From JBDTOX01 sp039933015 (GTDB lineage Bacteria > Pseudomonadota > Gammaproteobacteria > Burkholderiales > Methylophilaceae), in the NCBI GenBank assembly GCA_039933015.1, contig JBDTOX010000010.1:1-18254 (forward strand): a stretch of DNA of 18,254 bases. Direction: 5' to 3'. A program made the position numbers and the translations under genes. How positions within the stretch are numbered: the stretch's first letter is position 1; the number at the start of each line of letters is the position of its first letter. The notes beneath the pieces are model-generated. The model saw nothing but the letters and a program-made list of their open reading frames with translations, had not been told where the DNA came from and made no database searches. Below are positions 16,971 through 18,254 of the stretch, one piece after another.

Positions 16971-17022
16971 TGGCGGACTAATGACGGGGCTGTTTACATT
17001 GTCGGATTTATTTACACTTACA
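16971..17022. promoter_or_regulatory. Candidate upstream activator region (TTTACA and CGGA repeats)
   Basis: Two related elements, TGGCGGACTAATG (16971-16983) and TGTCGGATTTATT (17000-17012), are 29 bases apart start to start. TTTACA occurs at 16993-16998 and 17011-17016, with CTTACA directly after. The block ends about 130 bases upstream of the sigma-54-like promoter of the transglycosylase gene, a usual distance for binding of a sigma-54 activator. The function is inferred only from repetition and distance. Confidence 0.35.
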
Positions 17023-17048
17023 GTTGGACATGCTGGTGGATGTTAGTT

Positions 17049-17064
17049 AGCAAATCTTTATCCA
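17049..17064 (-). promoter_or_regulatory. Possible sigma-54 promoter facing the exopolysaccharide cluster
   Basis: On the minus strand, TGGATAAAGATTTGCT carries the -24 GG and -12 GC at the required spacing and a full TTGCT. The bases after TGG do not match the consensus CACG. Transcription would start near 17038, leaving a leader of about 550 bases before the export lipoprotein start. The match is moderate and the distance is a concern. Confidence 0.3.
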
Positions 17065-17155
17065 AATACACTGATTACTCTCTTTCCCGCAAGAGGCAAG
17101 TAGCAAGACGATTCCGGATGAGTGCCAGCTAACAGAGAAAATTATAATAAAACGC

Positions 17156-17171
17156 TGGTGCGTAATTTGCT
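17156..17171 (+). promoter_or_regulatory. Sigma-54 type promoter of the transglycosylase gene
   Basis: TGGTGCGTAATTTGCT differs from the sigma-54 consensus TGGCACG-N4-TTGCW at only two positions (C4 and A5) and keeps the invariant -24 GG and -12 GC ten bases apart. Transcription would begin near 17182, about 23 bases before the ATG and just upstream of the AGGGGCGG ribosome site. Both sites fit the gene's position. Such promoters need an activator with an AAA domain, which is not encoded in this window. Confidence 0.65.
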
Positions 17172-17204
17172 TGCCTTTATTTAATATCAAATAGGGGCGG
17201 AAAT

Positions 17205-18113
17205 ATGGCTAATTCAAACAAATCATTGCTTGCGCTGGCTATGTGGACCTTGATTGTTAGTAGTGCACAAGCAGACGACAAGCTTTTTATGGACTCGCCG
17301 GATGTGGTTGAGATTTTGGATAAACCTGCTGCACTGGTGGCCATGGCTGTCAAATATGAACATGCAGAAGGCGTATCGCTGGACTATACCAAAGCGGTTG
17401 ATCTCTATTGCCGTGCCGCCAGATCAGGATATGCTGATGCACAATACGCTCTCGGATGGATGTATGCCAATGGACGTGGCGTTACCAGGGACGATGGCGT
17501 AGCTGCGCAACTGTTCACCCTGGCTAGTAACCAAGGACACATACACGCAAGGGATATGCTGCGATACATCCGGTCTTCTACCCCAGCGCCATTGCCTTCA
17601 TGTCTATTGCCTGATAAGCCTGCAATCGATACAGATCATGATCATGGGCAGACAGATGAAACTGTCTATTTTAAGGGCCCTATCTCCGATTTGGTGTATC
17701 AGCTGGCACCTGACTACAAAGTTGATCCTAAACTTGTTTTGGCAATAATTTCTGTTGAGTCGGGTTTCAATGTACACGCAAAATCACCTAAAAATGCGCA
17801 AGGCCTGATGCAGCTCATCCCTGAGACTGCCCAGCGCTTCCGCGTCAAGAATGCTTTCGACCCGGCAGATAACATCAGGGGCGGATTGGCCTATCTGCAA
17901 TGGCTGCTGGCGTTTTTCAAGGGTAATGTACCCTTGGTTGCTGCAGCTTACAACGCCGGTGAACACGCTGTGGAGAAGTACCGCGGTATCCCCCCCTATC
18001 CTGAGACCAAGGACTATGTACGGAAAGTTACCAAGTTGTACAGGAGTCCTACCCATCCCTACAAATCCAATTTGGTGGAGGCTGCAGCCTTTGTGGTCTT
18101 GCCTGTTAAATAA
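17205..18113 (+). CDS. Secreted Sel1-repeat lytic transglycosylase (SLT family 1)
   Basis: This 302-residue protein has a signal peptide, probably cleaved after AQA at residue 23. Residues about 45-118 hold two Sel1-type repeats, recognised by AVDLYCRAARSGYADAQYAL and GWMYANGRGVTRDDGVAAQL, which usually mediate protein contacts. After a linker with a short His/Asp-rich patch near 143-148, the SLT domain covers about 160-280. It has the catalytic Glu185 in ISVESGFN, then AQGLMQLIPETAQRF, AAYNAGEHAV at 247-256 and YPETKDYV at 265-272. All the main family motifs are intact, so it should cleave peptidoglycan glycan strands in the periplasm. It is divergent from the exopolysaccharide cluster. A ribosome site AGGGGCGG precedes the ATG by four bases. 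It may open the wall locally for an envelope machine; that link is inference. Confidence 0.92.
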   Translation: MANSNKSLLALAMWTLIVSSAQADDKLFMDSPDVVEILDKPAALVAMAVKYEHAEGVSLDYTKAVDLYCRAARSGYADAQYALGWMYANGRGVTRDDGVAAQLFTLASNQGHIHARDMLRYIRSSTPAPLPSCLLPDKPAIDTDHDHGQTDETVYFKGPISDLVYQLAPDYKVDPKLVLAIISVESGFNVHAKSPKNAQGLMQLIPETAQRFRVKNAFDPADNIRGGLAYLQWLLAFFKGNVPLVAAAYNAGEHAVEKYRGIPPYPETKDYVRKVTKLYRSPTHPYKSNLVEAAAFVVLPVK

Positions 18114-18133
18114 ATCAAACCAATAGAGTGGGC

Positions 18134-18254
18134 GTGAAGTTACTCGTTGATGATAGTGGTGTATCTATCATCAATCGCCAGACAGGGAAAGTAGCCTCCC
18201 CAGACTTACAGTTGACATTTGGCGTGCCTATCCCAGTGCAGGCGCGGAGCATTT
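18134..18254 (+). CDS. Possible partial reading frame at right edge
   Basis: From GTG 18134 (or GTG 18128) a frame is open to the window edge for 40 codons, reading VKLLVDDSGVSIINRQTGKV and onward. I do not recognise it. It begins 20 bases after the transglycosylase stop on the same strand, so it could be a second gene of that transcript. No good ribosome site is visible and the open stretch is short, so this may be a chance frame. Confidence 0.3.
   Translation, partial: MKLLVDDSGVSIINRQTGKVASPDLQLTFGVPIPVQARSI
18147..18174. repeat. 10-bp inverted repeat downstream of the transglycosylase gene
   Basis: TTGATGATAG (18147-18156) and CTATCATCAA (18165-18174) form a perfect 10-bp stem around an 8-base loop, 33 bases after the transglycosylase stop. 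No T-run follows, so an intrinsic terminator is doubtful. It lies inside the possible partial frame at the right edge. It could be a terminator-like hairpin or a regulator site. Confidence 0.4.

Larger units (their letters stand above)
16485..17204. other. Long divergent intergenic region
   Basis: These 720 bases separate the exopolysaccharide cluster from the transglycosylase gene. The part nearest the cluster (about 16530-16770) is AT-rich, and the rest is closer to the neighbours in composition. No gene is supportable in it. It does hold sigma-54-like promoter matches, a tandem repeat array, two 12-bp palindromes and repeated TTTACA elements, listed separately. I found no convincing sigma-70 promoter for the cluster. 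The leader of the export lipoprotein mRNA could therefore be long, or its promoter atypical. Confidence 0.8.

Noticed and set aside
1..18254. CRISPR arrays, tRNA or rRNA genes, insertion sequences and phage genes.
   Set aside because: I saw no spaced repeat array, no cloverleaf or rRNA sequence, and no transposase or integrase motif on either strand.

Overview
The window is most likely from a Gram-negative betaproteobacterium of the kind that carries the exosortase A (XrtA)/PEP-CTERM system, such as Nitrosomonadales, Methylophilaceae, Gallionellales or Rhodocyclales relatives. I infer this from family content and gene order; no rRNA or other marker is present, so the taxon is not fixed. The DNA is a single long minus-strand gene cluster followed by a divergent plus-strand gene.

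Reading along the minus strand (right to left), the cluster runs as follows. First come an outer-membrane Wza-like export lipoprotein, a three-TM Wzz-like chain-length protein, a tyrosine autokinase of the CpsD type, a large outer-membrane beta-barrel protein (TIGR03016-like) and an ExeA-like ATPase (TIGR03015-like). A decayed UDP-GlcNAc 2-epimerase (wecB) remnant follows. Then come a polysaccharide deacetylase, a FemAB-like protein, a glycosyltransferase (TIGR03087-like), exosortase A fused to an EpsI domain, a second glycosyltransferase (TIGR03088-like), a glutamine-dependent amidotransferase (TIGR03108-like), and two more GT4 glycosyltransferases. The last of these runs off the left edge. 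Many junctions overlap by 1-14 bases or have only a few bases between genes, so most of the block is probably one operon.

Together the genes describe synthesis (four glycosyltransferases), modification (deacetylase, FemAB-like, amidotransferase), length control (chain-length protein plus kinase) and export (lipoprotein, beta-barrel, ATPase) of an extracellular polysaccharide. The exosortase would process PEP-CTERM proteins made elsewhere; none of the proteins in this window has a PEP-CTERM tail. The initiating undecaprenyl-phosphate sugar transferase and the PrsK/PrsR regulators often found with such clusters are also absent here.

Between 16485 and 17204 lies a 720-base, partly AT-rich divergent regulatory region. 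It holds a strong sigma-54-type promoter match facing right, a weaker one facing left, tandem 13-base repeats, palindromes and a candidate activator region. To its right, a secreted Sel1-repeat/lytic transglycosylase protein (17205-18113) reads the other way, followed by a possible partial reading frame at the right edge.

The most notable observation is the wecB remnant. It sits in the expected operon position and keeps its coupled start codon, but most of its catalytic body has been deleted.
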